Positions 8,645 through 18,200 of a stretch of DNA of 64,000 nucleotides are shown one piece after another. The stretch covers positions 1 through 64,000 of the forward strand of contig CAZUUJ010000010.1 in the NCBI GenBank assembly GCA_964623625.1. Reading direction: 5' to 3'. The notes below the pieces were generated by a model. It made no database searches and was not told the origin of the DNA. It saw only the letters and a list, made by a program, of their open reading frames with translations. Numbering within the stretch: position 1 is the stretch's first letter; every line of letters starts with the position of its first letter. A program made the translations under genes and the position numbers. The DNA is from CAZLGM01 sp964623625. GTDB taxonomy: Bacteria; Desulfobacterota; Desulfobulbia; Desulfobulbales; Desulfocapsaceae.

Positions 8645-8908
8645 CTATTTAGCTTTTTCTTCTGTCTTATTCATCACTTCTTCAGTCTTCGTCACAACTT
8701 CTTCCTTGATCGTTTTTGTGGCTTCCTCAGCTGTTTCAGCGGCTTCTTTGACTTCCTGAGTTGCCTCCGATGTTACCTTTTCCACTTTATTACTCATATT
8801 TTGTACCTCTTTTTTAGCCTCTTCAGTGTTGCCGGCAAATACTCCAGGAGCCGCAATCAAAGCAAAGGTGATGAGGCAGCAGGTCATCAGAAATGAGAAT
8901 TTTTTCAT
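8645..8908 (-). CDS. Small exported Lys/Glu-rich helical protein
   Basis: An 87-residue protein of unknown function. Residues 1-25 form a clear signal peptide with a hydrophobic core and an A-G-V-F-A cleavage site before GNTEEAKK. The mature 62 residues are almost entirely Lys, Glu, Thr, Val and Ala in heptad-like order (EATQEVKEAAETAEEATKT), predicting one long amphipathic helix in the periplasm. The composition resembles small coiled-coil envelope or late-embryogenesis-like proteins, but no family is recognised. The start has a good ribosome site (AGAGGACAAAACC before ATG). Upstream is a well-formed sigma-54 promoter with two upstream palindromes, so it is probably induced by an enhancer-binding activator. 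Confidence 0.75.
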   Translation of the reverse strand: MKKFSFLMTCCLITFALIAAPGVFAGNTEEAKKEVQNMSNKVEKVTSEATQEVKEAAETAEEATKTIKEEVVTKTEEVMNKTEEKAK

Positions 8909-8990
8909 TGGTTTTGTCCTCTTTTGAATTTTGTTTTCATATTCAGGATACTTCCGGTAACGGTGTATCCACGCCTTTCCTCAGTTCATA

Positions 8991-9008
8991 AGCATTTTCC
9001 ATGCCACA
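8991..9008 (-). promoter_or_regulatory. Sigma-54 (-24/-12) promoter of the small exported protein
   Basis: Read on the minus strand, TGTGGCATGGAAAATGCT matches the consensus TGGCACG-N4-TTGCW. The invariant GG (9005-9004) and GC (8993-8992) are separated by exactly 10 nt. The start site would fall near 8980, about 70 nt before the start codon at 8908. Confidence 0.65.
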
Positions 9009-9115
9009 AAGATTCATAGGAGAATAAGAAAGGGGAGGTGGCCTCTGGCGGGTTGAATAGAAGCCAAACGAAAGACAGGAGTTAGGGACTATATAGCGAA
9101 GTTCGATGTCTGCTA

Positions 9116-9137
9116 TTTGTCGCCGGTGAGCGACAAA
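9116..9137. promoter_or_regulatory. Upstream activator palindrome 1
   Basis: TTTGTCGC-N6-GCGACAAA is a perfect 8-bp inverted repeat centred about 121 bp upstream of the -24 element. It is the right size and distance for a dimeric enhancer-binding protein site. Confidence 0.5.
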
Positions 9138-9182
9138 CAGAGGGAGATAATTGGTAACAAGCTGTTATGAAGTCTTTTTTTA

Positions 9183-9200
9183 TGTTGCCAAAAAGCGACA
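9183..9200. promoter_or_regulatory. Upstream activator palindrome 2
   Basis: TGTTGC-N6-GCGACA is a second copy of the TGTCGC-N6-GCGACA palindrome with one mismatch. It is centred 65 bp (about six helical turns) from the first. Two in-phase sites are typical for sigma-54 enhancers. Confidence 0.45.
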
Positions 9201-9355
9201 ATATCAAGAATCCAATAGATCAACAGCAGATTGAACAATGAACTTTCAACTCGATTTGTAAAAGACCACGTGATTATAAAAATCGGAGAAGCCGGTATGG
9301 TGAGGTGACCAACGTTTGTGATTGGAGGTTGATTCCTGCGAGGTGAATGTGATGG

Positions 9356-9397
9356 AAAAAGCAGGAATCAAGAAGGATTATCTTGCTTCCTGCTTTT
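9356..9397 (-). terminator. Terminator-like hairpin behind the cyclophilin-FKBP gene
   Basis: AAAAGCAGGAA and TTCCTGCTTTT pair across a loop of about 20 nt. On the minus strand the stem is followed by TTTTTCC. It lies about 140 bp downstream of the PPIase stop. The 8909-9538 spacer otherwise holds the sigma-54 elements and repeat E1. Confidence 0.45.
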
Positions 9398-9442
9398 AGG
9401 GTAATAGCCAGAGATGGTGTGTTTCTTTGGGTATGAATAATT

Positions 9443-9477
9443 GTCGAATAACGAATAGGGAATAATGAATCTCGAAG
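9443..9477 (+). repeat. Family E repeat, copy E1
   Basis: GTCGAATAACGAATAGGGA followed by ATAATGAATCTCGAAG, similar to the segments at 29306-29348 and (inverted) 29406-29448. All are built on the words CGAATA, TCGAATAACGAA and AATAATGAAT. Confidence 0.5.
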
Positions 9478-9538
9478 AGGGCTGACCATCTTTCAACATT
9501 CAAAATTCCCTGATAGATATTCTGCGGTTCATCTTTAC

Positions 9539-10561
9539 TTAAAAATCAACGAGCTCCACATCAAAAACCATGGTCGCATTCGGTGGGATCGGGCCCCGAC
9601 CTGAAGTGCCGTAGCCCAGGTCTGCGGGGATAATAAGCACCCGCTTTTCACCCTTCTTCATGTCGATAAAGGCCTCATCCCAACCCTTGATAACCTGACC
9701 TGCACCAACCACAAAGGAAATCGGTTGGCCGCGGTCATAGGAGCTGTCGAACTTGGTGCCGTCAAGTAGTTTGCCTGTGTAATGGGCAGAGACGGTTGTC
9801 CCTTTTACCGGGGTTTTGTCTCCGGAACCATCTTTTTTAACAACATACATCAGTCCACTGGGGGTAACGATGGCATCGGGCCATTCCTTTCTGATTTTTG
9901 CCGCTGCTTCTTCCATCTTCTTGAGCTCTTTTTCTGTTGTCCTTTCCCCAATGGTCGCCAGTAATTCATCAAATGCTTTCTGATCGGCCTTGAATGCTTT
10001 GGCACTGTCTCCGACCCGAATTATTTCAATGGAGGTGATTGAATCGCCACCCTCTATAGCATTGACTACGTCCCGTCCGGAAACGACACGACCGAAAACC
10101 GTGTGTTTACCATCCAGCCAGGGAGTGGGGACATGGGTGATAAAAAACTGAGAACCGTTGGTGCCCGGTCCTGCATTGGCCATTGACAGGATTCCCGGCG
10201 CAGAATGTTTCAGCGTGCTGTCAATTTCATCAGGGAAGGTATAACCGGGTCCACCGGTGCCTGTTCCGAGCGGGCAGCCACCCTGGATCATGAAGTCCGG
10301 GATCACTCGATGAAAGGTAAGTCCATCGTAAAACTTCTGTCCTGCAATTCCGGTTCCCAGCTCTTTTGTTCCTTCGGCCAGGCCGACAAAGTTGGCAACA
10401 GTAAGCGGTGTCTTCTCAAACTCAAGGAGACAGACGATCTCACCTTTATCGGTATTGAATTTTGCGTAAAGTCCATTTTCGAGTTGTGAATTGGCCATAA
10501 GGTTTTCTCCGTTCAATATCAAAGTCAATAAAAATAAAAAAAGAATATGTCGCTTCTTCAT
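9539..10561 (-). CDS. Secreted cyclophilin-FKBP fusion peptidyl-prolyl isomerase
   Basis: A single 340-residue protein carries two unrelated prolyl isomerases. After a signal peptide (1-23, NLMA then NS) comes a cyclophilin domain (about 30-188) with FHRVIPDFMIQGG (83-95), SQFFITH (137-143) and WLDGKHTVFG (148-157). A charged helical linker (about 189-232) joins an FKBP domain (about 234-340) with YTGKLLDGTKFDSS, GQVIKGWDEA and YGTSGRGPIPPNATMVFDVEL. Active-site residues look intact in both, so it should fold proline-containing proteins in the periplasm. Such dual immunophilins are known but rare in bacteria. The ribosome site is AAGGAA; the gene is monocistronic. Confidence 0.92.
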   Translation of the reverse strand: MKKRHILFLFLLTLILNGENLMANSQLENGLYAKFNTDKGEIVCLLEFEKTPLTVANFVGLAEGTKELGTGIAGQKFYDGLTFHRVIPDFMIQGGCPLGTGTGGPGYTFPDEIDSTLKHSAPGILSMANAGPGTNGSQFFITHVPTPWLDGKHTVFGRVVSGRDVVNAIEGGDSITSIEIIRVGDSAKAFKADQKAFDELLATIGERTTEKELKKMEEAAAKIRKEWPDAIVTPSGLMYVVKKDGSGDKTPVKGTTVSAHYTGKLLDGTKFDSSYDRGQPISFVVGAGQVIKGWDEAFIDMKKGEKRVLIIPADLGYGTSGRGPIPPNATMVFDVELVDF

Positions 10562-10898
10562 AGTTGTGTTTCCTTCAACATCCTGAATCCATAGTGGAGA
10601 GGGTTCTTATCGTTTATAATCAGCCGATTGAACACAGGATTGCTTGATCTTGTTGTGTTTTAACCGTAAATAACACGTTCCGCCATGAATTCGGGAACGA
10701 GTCAAAGTTTGATGACCTGCAGATGTCTTCTTTGCAGTTGTCTGAAAAAATACTCCAGTCGACTGATTGGTACCGGATCATGAGTAAATCGATACACACT
10801 ACTATTGTTTTACGTTAATTACTATACCTTTCACAGCATCAATCAGAACAAGCTGGTGAAGTCATCTTTGAGTCTTGCGAAAACAGTTTTTTCATAAT

Positions 10899-11046
10899 CC
10901 TGAATCCGTGAGCGTCCCGCAGGAAGTGCTAGCGGATGCCCCAAAAGGGCGAGTTGTCATCTAAGGTTAAAACGATAAAATCAAACAATCTTCTATTATA
11001 TCTATATCTTGAAAGAGATAACAATAATCTCCGTCACGGATTCAGG
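10899..11046. mobile_element. Family A element, copy A2, with 5-bp target duplication
   Basis: The left end CCTGAATCCGTGAGC (10899-10913) and the right end GTCACGGATTCAGG (11033-11046) are inverted copies. The element is 148 bp and non-coding. The flanks are identical pentamers ATAAT (10894-10898 and 11047-11051), consistent with transposition. It lies in the 10562-11178 spacer between the divergent PPIase and waaA genes, which has no gene. Confidence 0.75.
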
Positions 11047-11178
11047 ATAATCACTTCAAGGTTGACAATGATTATGTTACTTGTTTCTGTATGCCGGATG
11101 TTCAATGAAATGGGTAAAACGGGTTGTTTCGGACCGCTATCGGTACCTTTTTAATACTAACGTGATATTTCTATTTTC

Positions 11179-12459
11179 TTGCTGATACTCTATCAACTCA
11201 TTATTGGCACTGCCTTTGCTGTTTTCTTTCCCATTTTGCTGCTGTTTGTCCTTGCTACCGGCACCCACAAGGAGCTCCTTCATGAGAGACTGGGGTTGTA
11301 TAAAGGGCTTGGTATAAAGGCAAAAGGAGTAAGCAGAATATGGTTGCATGGCGCATCCGTTGGAGAAGTAAAGGCCATTTGTGTTTTAGTCGGTCAGCTG
11401 CGGACCCTTGTTCCCGGTTCACAATTTGTTGTTACCACCATGACTGTTACCGGAAGAAAAGTGGCCCGGCAGCAGCTTGGAGAGGATGTGATTTGTCTGC
11501 TGACACCGCTCGATGTTCCTCTGATAGTGAACAGAGTTGTAAGAGTTGTTGATCCGGATTGCTATATCTGTATCGAAACCGAGTTGTGGCCGATTCTGCT
11601 AAACACCCTTGCTTCAAAAGGGATTCCGGCATTTCTGGTGAATGGTCGGATGTCTGAGAACTCGAAAAAAAATTACCTGAAGTTCAGGATGCTATTTTCA
11701 CGCGTGATTAACTCCTTTGATCGTTTGAGTTTTATTTCCGATGAGCACAGACATCGGTTTATTTCTCTGGGAGGTGACCCTGATAAAATGAGGGTTGACG
11801 GCAATATCAAATACGATCTGCCGATCCCGGAAAAAGCAAAACAAATCAGACAGAATTATCTGAACCTGCTGTCGACAGATGAGAAAAAAGAGATATTGAT
11901 CGGCGGTTCAACCCATCGCGGGGAGGAGGAAATCCTGGCGAATGTCTGGAAAGAGCTGAACCGGGATAAACCACTACTGTTGATTATTGCGCCAAGACAT
12001 CTGGAAAGAATAGCTGCAATCGAAGCGATGCTCACAGAGAGGTCGCTTGCTTTTCACACATTCAGCGCTTTGAAGAATGGGGAACAGCGCAGCCATCCGA
12101 TCGTTCTACTGGATACTTTAGGAGAACTGTCACTGCTCTATTCTATCGGGACCTATATTTTTTGTGGCGGCAGTCTGGTGAAATACGGTGGACATAATAT
12201 CATGGAAGCCGCCATGTGGGACAAAGTTGTACTCTATGGTCCGGATATGGCCGATTTTCTGGACGGAAAAAAACTGCTTGAATCGGTGGGCGGAGGAGTT
12301 ATGGTGAACAATTCTCACGAGCTCCTGGAGCAACTGAAACAATTCAGAGCAGATCCGTCATCCTATGAAGATCTCTGTCGCCGCGCAGGAACAATTGCCA
12401 AGGAACAACAGGGAGCAGGGCAGCGGCAGGCGTTGCTGGTTGCAGAAACACTCTTGTAG
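11179..12459 (+). CDS. waaA: 3-deoxy-D-manno-octulosonic acid (Kdo) transferase
   Basis: A GT-B glycosyltransferase that adds Kdo from CMP-Kdo to lipid IVA at the inner membrane, so the cell makes LPS. The N-terminus is a membrane anchor (about 1-25), followed by the HERLG motif with the family's catalytic Glu, WLHGASVGEVKA, the ETELWP block and the C-terminal nucleotide-binding GGSLVKYGGHNIMEAA. The length (426) is typical. In-frame stops at 11152 and 11158 force the start to TTG at 11179 or a rarer codon, and no good ribosome site is visible, so expression may be weak or the start unusual. Confidence 0.93.
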   Translation: MLILYQLIIGTAFAVFFPILLLFVLATGTHKELLHERLGLYKGLGIKAKGVSRIWLHGASVGEVKAICVLVGQLRTLVPGSQFVVTTMTVTGRKVARQQLGEDVICLLTPLDVPLIVNRVVRVVDPDCYICIETELWPILLNTLASKGIPAFLVNGRMSENSKKNYLKFRMLFSRVINSFDRLSFISDEHRHRFISLGGDPDKMRVDGNIKYDLPIPEKAKQIRQNYLNLLSTDEKKEILIGGSTHRGEEEILANVWKELNRDKPLLLIIAPRHLERIAAIEAMLTERSLAFHTFSALKNGEQRSHPIVLLDTLGELSLLYSIGTYIFCGGSLVKYGGHNIMEAAMWDKVVLYGPDMADFLDGKKLLESVGGGVMVNNSHELLEQLKQFRADPSSYEDLCRRAGTIAKEQQGAGQRQALLVAETLL

Positions 12460-12769
12460 CCAATACGCAGCAGACTGATGTTTCTTCCCGCAACATGTTG
12501 AAAAAATTAAAAAAAATAGATAATTCACTGATACTTTCCTCTTTTCTTCATACATATACTTCGCATTTTTTGAAGAAAAACATTCATTTATTAAAAACGG
12601 TATAATACACTACTATTGGGCAGGATTGAATTGCCAAGTATTCCAACAGCAGTGTTTCCAGTATTGCTCAGGAAGCAATCGCATTTCGTTAAATGTCGGC
12701 AGGCCAAGATGATGGGCTGTCTTTTTGTTCCTGTTCGTTGAAACGGATACTACATAACACGGATATGTT
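12460..12769. other. Intergenic region before the hybrid histidine kinase
   Basis: No gene. It contains a perfect -10 hexamer TATAAT (12601-12606) with a poor -35, and a small palindrome ATTGCT-N4-AAGCAAT near 12664-12680. It probably holds the promoter of the downstream kinase. Confidence 0.35.
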
Positions 12770-15049
12770 ATGAAAGACGAACAAATGACTGTCAATCCGA
12801 TCACCCTTTCATTTGAGGGCGATCAGCAGAATATGGAAGATGACTTTCAGTCTTCCTATTTTAACTCCTACATTAAGCAGGTCAGGATTTCGCTTGTTCT
12901 AGCTCTGATTATTATCTGCGGATTTGGAATCATCGATCAGATACATGTTCCTGGCAAACATCACACTCTGTGGTTTGTTCGTTACGGTCTCATATCACCG
13001 CTCTTTATCCTGGTCATCTGGCTGTCATATAGGGATATCTACAGAAATTATATGCACGCCATTTTGGCCACACTTGAATCGTTGACCGGTATCGGTGTTG
13101 TCTTTCTTATGTGGATTGCCGGGCCTACTTCCGGTGAGTACCCGTCCATTTACATATCACCTGCCAATATGATGCTCATTCTCTTCTTCGGATATCTGCT
13201 CGGCAAAATCCGTTTTATTTACGCCGCCATTGCTGGCTTTATCATCCTGGTTGCCTATAATCTTCTGCTGATCACGTTCTTCGGTTTTGGCAGTAAGATG
13301 TATCTCACCTACAATATCTATCTCGGCCTGTTTAATCTTCTTGGTATGTTTGCCTGCTACTACCTGGAATTATATGAACGGAAGAGTTTCTATCTGTTGA
13401 GACTGCTGGATGAAGAAAAAGAAAATGTTAATAAGGCCAAAAAGAGCATTGAAAAGGTCGTTAACGAACAGACTGAAATGGTTAGAAAAAAGGCAAAGGA
13501 GGTCAGATATCGTGAAAAAGATATGCTTGAGGCCCAGCGACTCGGTCGGATCAGCAGTTGGTCCCATGATCTTGTAAGCGGAGAGGTCTACTGGTCCGAA
13601 GAATTTTACAGAATGGCTGGACTAAAGGATCGGAAACCATCCATAGAGTTGTTCTATTCCCTGTTGGCAGAGGATGAAGGGAAGAGGTTTAAAAAGGAAC
13701 TGGCCGGTACAACCAGAGAGCAAAATGAACGGGAAACCAGGCTAATGCTGAGCCGGCCTGATGGTGAAATACGGTATTTTCATGTCAGATGGAAGAGCCT
13801 GTTTGATGAGAAGGGTAATGAAATAAAGCGGTTTGGAACTGATCAGGATATCACCGAGCAGGTACTTGCCGAGGAACAGCTTGAAAGTGCCAGAAAAATG
13901 GAAGCTCTGGGATTCATGGCCGGGTCGGTTGCCCACGAACTGAACAATGCATTGGTCGGTTTAGTGAGTTATCCTGAATTGTTGTTAAAAAAAATCGGTC
14001 ACATTGATGAATTCAGGACTATTGCAGAAACCATTTATGATTCCGGTAAACGGGCGGCAGCCATTGTTTCTGATCTTCTGACCATGGCTAGAAGCGTGAC
14101 TATGGTGAAAAAAACACTCAATATAAACCATATTATTCTCGAATACTTACGCTCACATGAAGGCAGTGCGTTACGTGAGAGGTTTCCTAAGGTAACCATC
14201 TCCACCGTGTTGGGCCCGGATATCGATAACATCAAGTGCAGCAGGACGCATATCTCAAAATGTCTTGTGAATCTTGTGGTCAATGGTGCCGAAGCTGTCG
14301 ACGGTAAGGGAGAGGTGGTCATCTCTACCCGTAACCGTAGTGTAGGTGAATCAGTTCAGGCTAAAACCCATGTAGAAAAGGGAGAATATGTTATTCTCTC
14401 AGTGGCCGATACAGGACATGGTATTCCTGAAAAGATCAAAGAACAGGTCTTTCATCCCTATTTCACCAATAAAGATCCGGGGAAAAGCGGTACTGGACTG
14501 GGGCTGGCCATCGTCTCAACAATCGTTGACAAACACAACGGCGCGATAGCCCTCGATACCAGCAAACACGGCACTCGTATCGAAGTCTATTTACCGTCAA
14601 CCAAAGAAGGGGTCGAGCAGGATAGTGATCAGGATTCCGGGGAGTATTTCTATGGAAGTGGCGAGAAAGTATTTGTCATCGATGATGATCCGGTCCAGCG
14701 CTATATTGCTCGAGAGTTACTCCTCATGATGGACTATGAAGTGGATGTTGCCGGCTCCGGTGAAGAGGCGGTTGAATACCTTCAATCACGATCTGTCGAT
14801 CTGGTTCTCCTGGATATGTTTTTTGAAACAGGCATGGGCGGTCGGGATATTTTTGATGAAATTATTAAACTGCATCCAAGGCAGAAAGTGATCATCGTTA
14901 GCGGTTTCTCAAAAAGCAAGGATGTGGAATATATACAGGAGCATGGAGCAGGACAATATATCAGAAAGCCCTATTCTATCAACGAACTCGGCCGGGCAAT
15001 ATATCGAGCGCTCTACCAAAGTTATACCACAAGCTCCAAACACCAGTAA
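12770..15049 (+). CDS. Membrane-bound hybrid sensor histidine kinase
   Basis: A 759-residue hybrid kinase. About six transmembrane helices (30-205) form an integral-membrane sensor, followed by a coiled coil (about 215-250), a PAS domain (about 255-370), a HisKA helix with the phosphoacceptor in GSVAHELNNAL, and a HATPase domain with NLVVNGAEAV (N box), ADTGHGIPE (G1) and GTGLGLAIV (G2). A C-terminal receiver (about 635-755) has DDD and LLDMFF with the phospho-Asp, and KPYS. No histidine phosphotransfer or output protein is adjacent. The stop codon is followed directly by repeat A3. Confidence 0.92.
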   Translation: MKDEQMTVNPITLSFEGDQQNMEDDFQSSYFNSYIKQVRISLVLALIIICGFGIIDQIHVPGKHHTLWFVRYGLISPLFILVIWLSYRDIYRNYMHAILATLESLTGIGVVFLMWIAGPTSGEYPSIYISPANMMLILFFGYLLGKIRFIYAAIAGFIILVAYNLLLITFFGFGSKMYLTYNIYLGLFNLLGMFACYYLELYERKSFYLLRLLDEEKENVNKAKKSIEKVVNEQTEMVRKKAKEVRYREKDMLEAQRLGRISSWSHDLVSGEVYWSEEFYRMAGLKDRKPSIELFYSLLAEDEGKRFKKELAGTTREQNERETRLMLSRPDGEIRYFHVRWKSLFDEKGNEIKRFGTDQDITEQVLAEEQLESARKMEALGFMAGSVAHELNNALVGLVSYPELLLKKIGHIDEFRTIAETIYDSGKRAAAIVSDLLTMARSVTMVKKTLNINHIILEYLRSHEGSALRERFPKVTISTVLGPDIDNIKCSRTHISKCLVNLVVNGAEAVDGKGEVVISTRNRSVGESVQAKTHVEKGEYVILSVADTGHGIPEKIKEQVFHPYFTNKDPGKSGTGLGLAIVSTIVDKHNGAIALDTSKHGTRIEVYLPSTKEGVEQDSDQDSGEYFYGSGEKVFVIDDDPVQRYIARELLLMMDYEVDVAGSGEEAVEYLQSRSVDLVLLDMFFETGMGGRDIFDEIIKLHPRQKVIIVSGFSKSKDVEYIQEHGAGQYIRKPYSINELGRAIYRALYQSYTTSSKHQ

Positions 15050-15176
15050 CCTGAACCTGTGAGCTTGTGCTAGCACAGCATCTTCACTTGATTTGATTAA
15101 CCGATATAGGTTCAACTATTATCAGCCAATCAAATCAAGCAAAGCTACAGCACTAGCACAAGCTCACGGATTCAGG
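15050..15176. mobile_element. Family A element, copy A3, a long hairpin
   Basis: CCTGAACCTGTGAGC (15050-15064) and GCTCACGGATTCAGG (15162-15176) are the ends. The pairing continues inwards through TTGTGCTAG against CTAGCACAA, then a second stem CTTGATTTGATT against AATCAAATCAAG. The 127-bp unit begins at the base after the kinase stop codon. No target duplication is visible (AGTAA left, TTGTT right). As RNA it would be a very stable stem between convergent genes. Confidence 0.65.
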
Positions 15177-15239
15177 TTGTTTACATTCAAGCCAAACGAC
15201 TGTTAGGATTATTGCTTTTGGTTCTATGTCCTTATTCTA

Positions 15240-18200
15240 TCAGGGATGGGGTTTTTGGCCTCGGGGTTTGTACAGGGTAACAAGGAGTTCTACTTTACTG
15301 TCCTTCTCATCTTCGGTCCTGCCAACCTTGACCTTAACCTGTTGGCCTTCTGCCGCATCAACCATGGCGATACGGACATCCTCCATAGTGTTGATCGGAA
15401 AGTTGTTGATGGCAAGCAGGATATCGTCTTCCCTTATTCCAGCCTTTTTAGCATTGCCATGGGGACTGATCTTTGTGATCTGTAGATAATCGGTATCGTT
15501 CTTTTTTATCGGATTAAGGATAATACCCATTTTTGCTGTGTCTTCGAGTTCACCCGAGCCTGCAAGGAAATAATAATCGGCCTGTTGGGCCAGGTTACTG
15601 GCTGCGCCTGCAGAGATATTGATAACGGATGCCTGTTCAACGTCCATTCTTCTTGCTACCCGCGGCGGAATTCCCGAGTCTTTTCGGGTATGTTGGGAAC
15701 CGGCAAGGACAACCATGCTGGTTTGAGGATGTTGCTGTAAGTAATTAACTATGGTCTCAGCCATGGTTTCATCCCAGAGGGCCTGGGACTGAATGAATCC
15801 GGCAAAGGATCCGGAGCCGTGTCGTCCGGTCATATGCATTTGGTGAACGGTCCGCAGACGATCCGCATATCCTTCCATATCCAGTTTTCGGTCGGTAGGG
15901 ATATTTTTTTTCTGTTCTTCAGTGAGGCTGTCTGTGGAACTGTTTTTAAATATGGAGCTGACAATAGCCCGATCAAGATTCAGCCCGATGACCGGAATCG
16001 TATTCTTTTTGGCGAAATTGAATATGGCCCGAAACAGCCGAAAATCGTAACGCCAGACTTTGAAGTAACGTGATTTTTTAAGAAATTCCCGTTCATCCAT
16101 GTCTGTCTTTCCGGCGATATATTCATCAAGCGCCTGCTGGCTCGAGTGGGGGAACATCTCCATGCCGATGGCCAGGTTTGGATTTTTCTTGTACAAGGCT
16201 TCAATGATTCGAAACTGGAGGATATGATCGGCAACGGAAGTATGGGATTCACCTACATAGACAACACGTTTGGTCGTCAGCTCATTAATAATCTGATCAA
16301 AACTGCCATCGGAATTTGTCGCTCCTCCAGCCGGCAGCCTATCTATCTCATATTTCAGACCTGACTGGCTCTTGGCAATTGTTTTGGTCTGTATGCGGCC
16401 GTGTTGAAAATGGAGATAGGAGTATTTGCCGTAATGGGACAGTCTCCTGCTGACCGCCTTTACTTCATCAGTTGAAAAAGCACTGACAAGTATGGCGACA
16501 TGGTCTGCATTGAGTGGGTTCTGGCGCACTTCCAGGGTAAAACCGGACTGTGGATGGTCGATTCCGGCAAAAAGTGAGCGGCTCACTGAACTGTTACTCC
16601 CCAGGAAAAGAATGGACTGCTGAGCGAGCTCCGCATTTTTTACCTGCTGGGCTGTAGTAATATTCCAGCGATCATCCTTCAATCTGTTAATAAGCGGTTT
16701 AAAACGGAGACGGGCCTCTTCCGATTCCAGGATGACCAGCTTTTTGGGGGAACCGAAGAAGCGTGAAAGGACCGGTGCCATTTCCTTTTGCTCAAGCCTG
16801 CGCATCAGGTCGTATTCGGGATCAATCACAATTTTCAATGGATTGTCCTGAAGGTTAATTGACACGTTGTTGCGTTTTTCTGTGATGTTTTGTGTTATCC
16901 GTAGATCACCGGCTACGGTCTTGATGGTGATCGGAACCTGGATGCTGAATGGTTTCTCCGACTTCTGAACGATCTGAAAAGATAACCGGTAGTCGTTATT
17001 CTCTGCTGACAGGGAGAGGTTCTCAATATCAAGGTGGCTTAATTCTTTGAATGTCAGTCGCTCCTGAAAAAAGCGGCTTAAATCAACAGAGGAAATAGAT
17101 GAGAAAACAGTCTCAATATCTTTCCAGGATGCCCGCTGCCCGCGAAAATCTTGATAAAATTTCTTCAGACCTTTACTGAAAAGCGCATCACCCAGTTTCA
17201 ACCGCAGTTCATGGAACAGCATGGCCCCCCGTCCATAACCTACGGCGCGGATTGCCTTTGCCATTGGTTGATTGTGACTGGCTGAGCGAAACTCATCAAG
17301 GGAGATGGCCCCTGTGTTTTCCACATAGTTATGATAGTTGAACAGCGTGTTTTTCCTGTTACTCGCTCCCTCCCCCTTATCTCGCAGATAGGCCTGATCC
17401 GCCAGGTAGGTAACCAGTCCTTCGCACCAGTTGCCGCTGCTGTAATCAGTCTCAATGGAGTTACCGAACCATGAGTGAAGAACTTCATGGCCAAGGGAGG
17501 TCTCTTTGATAAATGGCAGTCGGATGACCATCTGTCCCAACAGAGTGAATGTGTCCATGCCGTATCCGACAGGAAGCGGGTTTTCCACAACCGCATAATG
17601 GCGATAGGGGAACGGTCCGATCTCTTTTTCATACCGCTGGATATATTCGGCTGTTTTTTTCAGGTAATCGTCCGCCAACTCCTCATCCTCCTTAAAAAAG
17701 AGTGTGAAAACGGACAGGTCGTCTCTGATTTTCAGCCTGCCGATTGTATAGGGTGCTGCAGCCAGATGAATAGCCGTTAACGGTTTTGAGGAAGAAAATG
17801 TAAACTGGTTGTTTTTACTGTGCGGCTGGAAATGATCTGTTTCGGAAATGGCAATGAAGCCGTCCGGGACCTTACACTCCAGTTTAAAGAGTGATTCCCT
17901 GTCCGGTATTGGATGCCAGCCATTGGTCAGTATGATCCCTTCGGTATTGATGCGGTTGTCAAAAGACCTGTTGACCACCTTGTTATAGGAAATAAAGAGT
18001 TCCTGCGACGAAGTGGATGAAGGCAGATGAAACTGGGAAGTGTCCGGTAGCTCCACCTGCAGTGTCTCCTCGTTGCCCCGGTTTAATATGATTGATTGTA
18101 TCTGCAGTCCTGAAAAATCGAGGTACAGATCTTCACCCGGTTCAAGTGAAATGTGGGCTGTACCGTTGAGTTGATGTTTCTCAGGTTGAAAAGAGACGTG

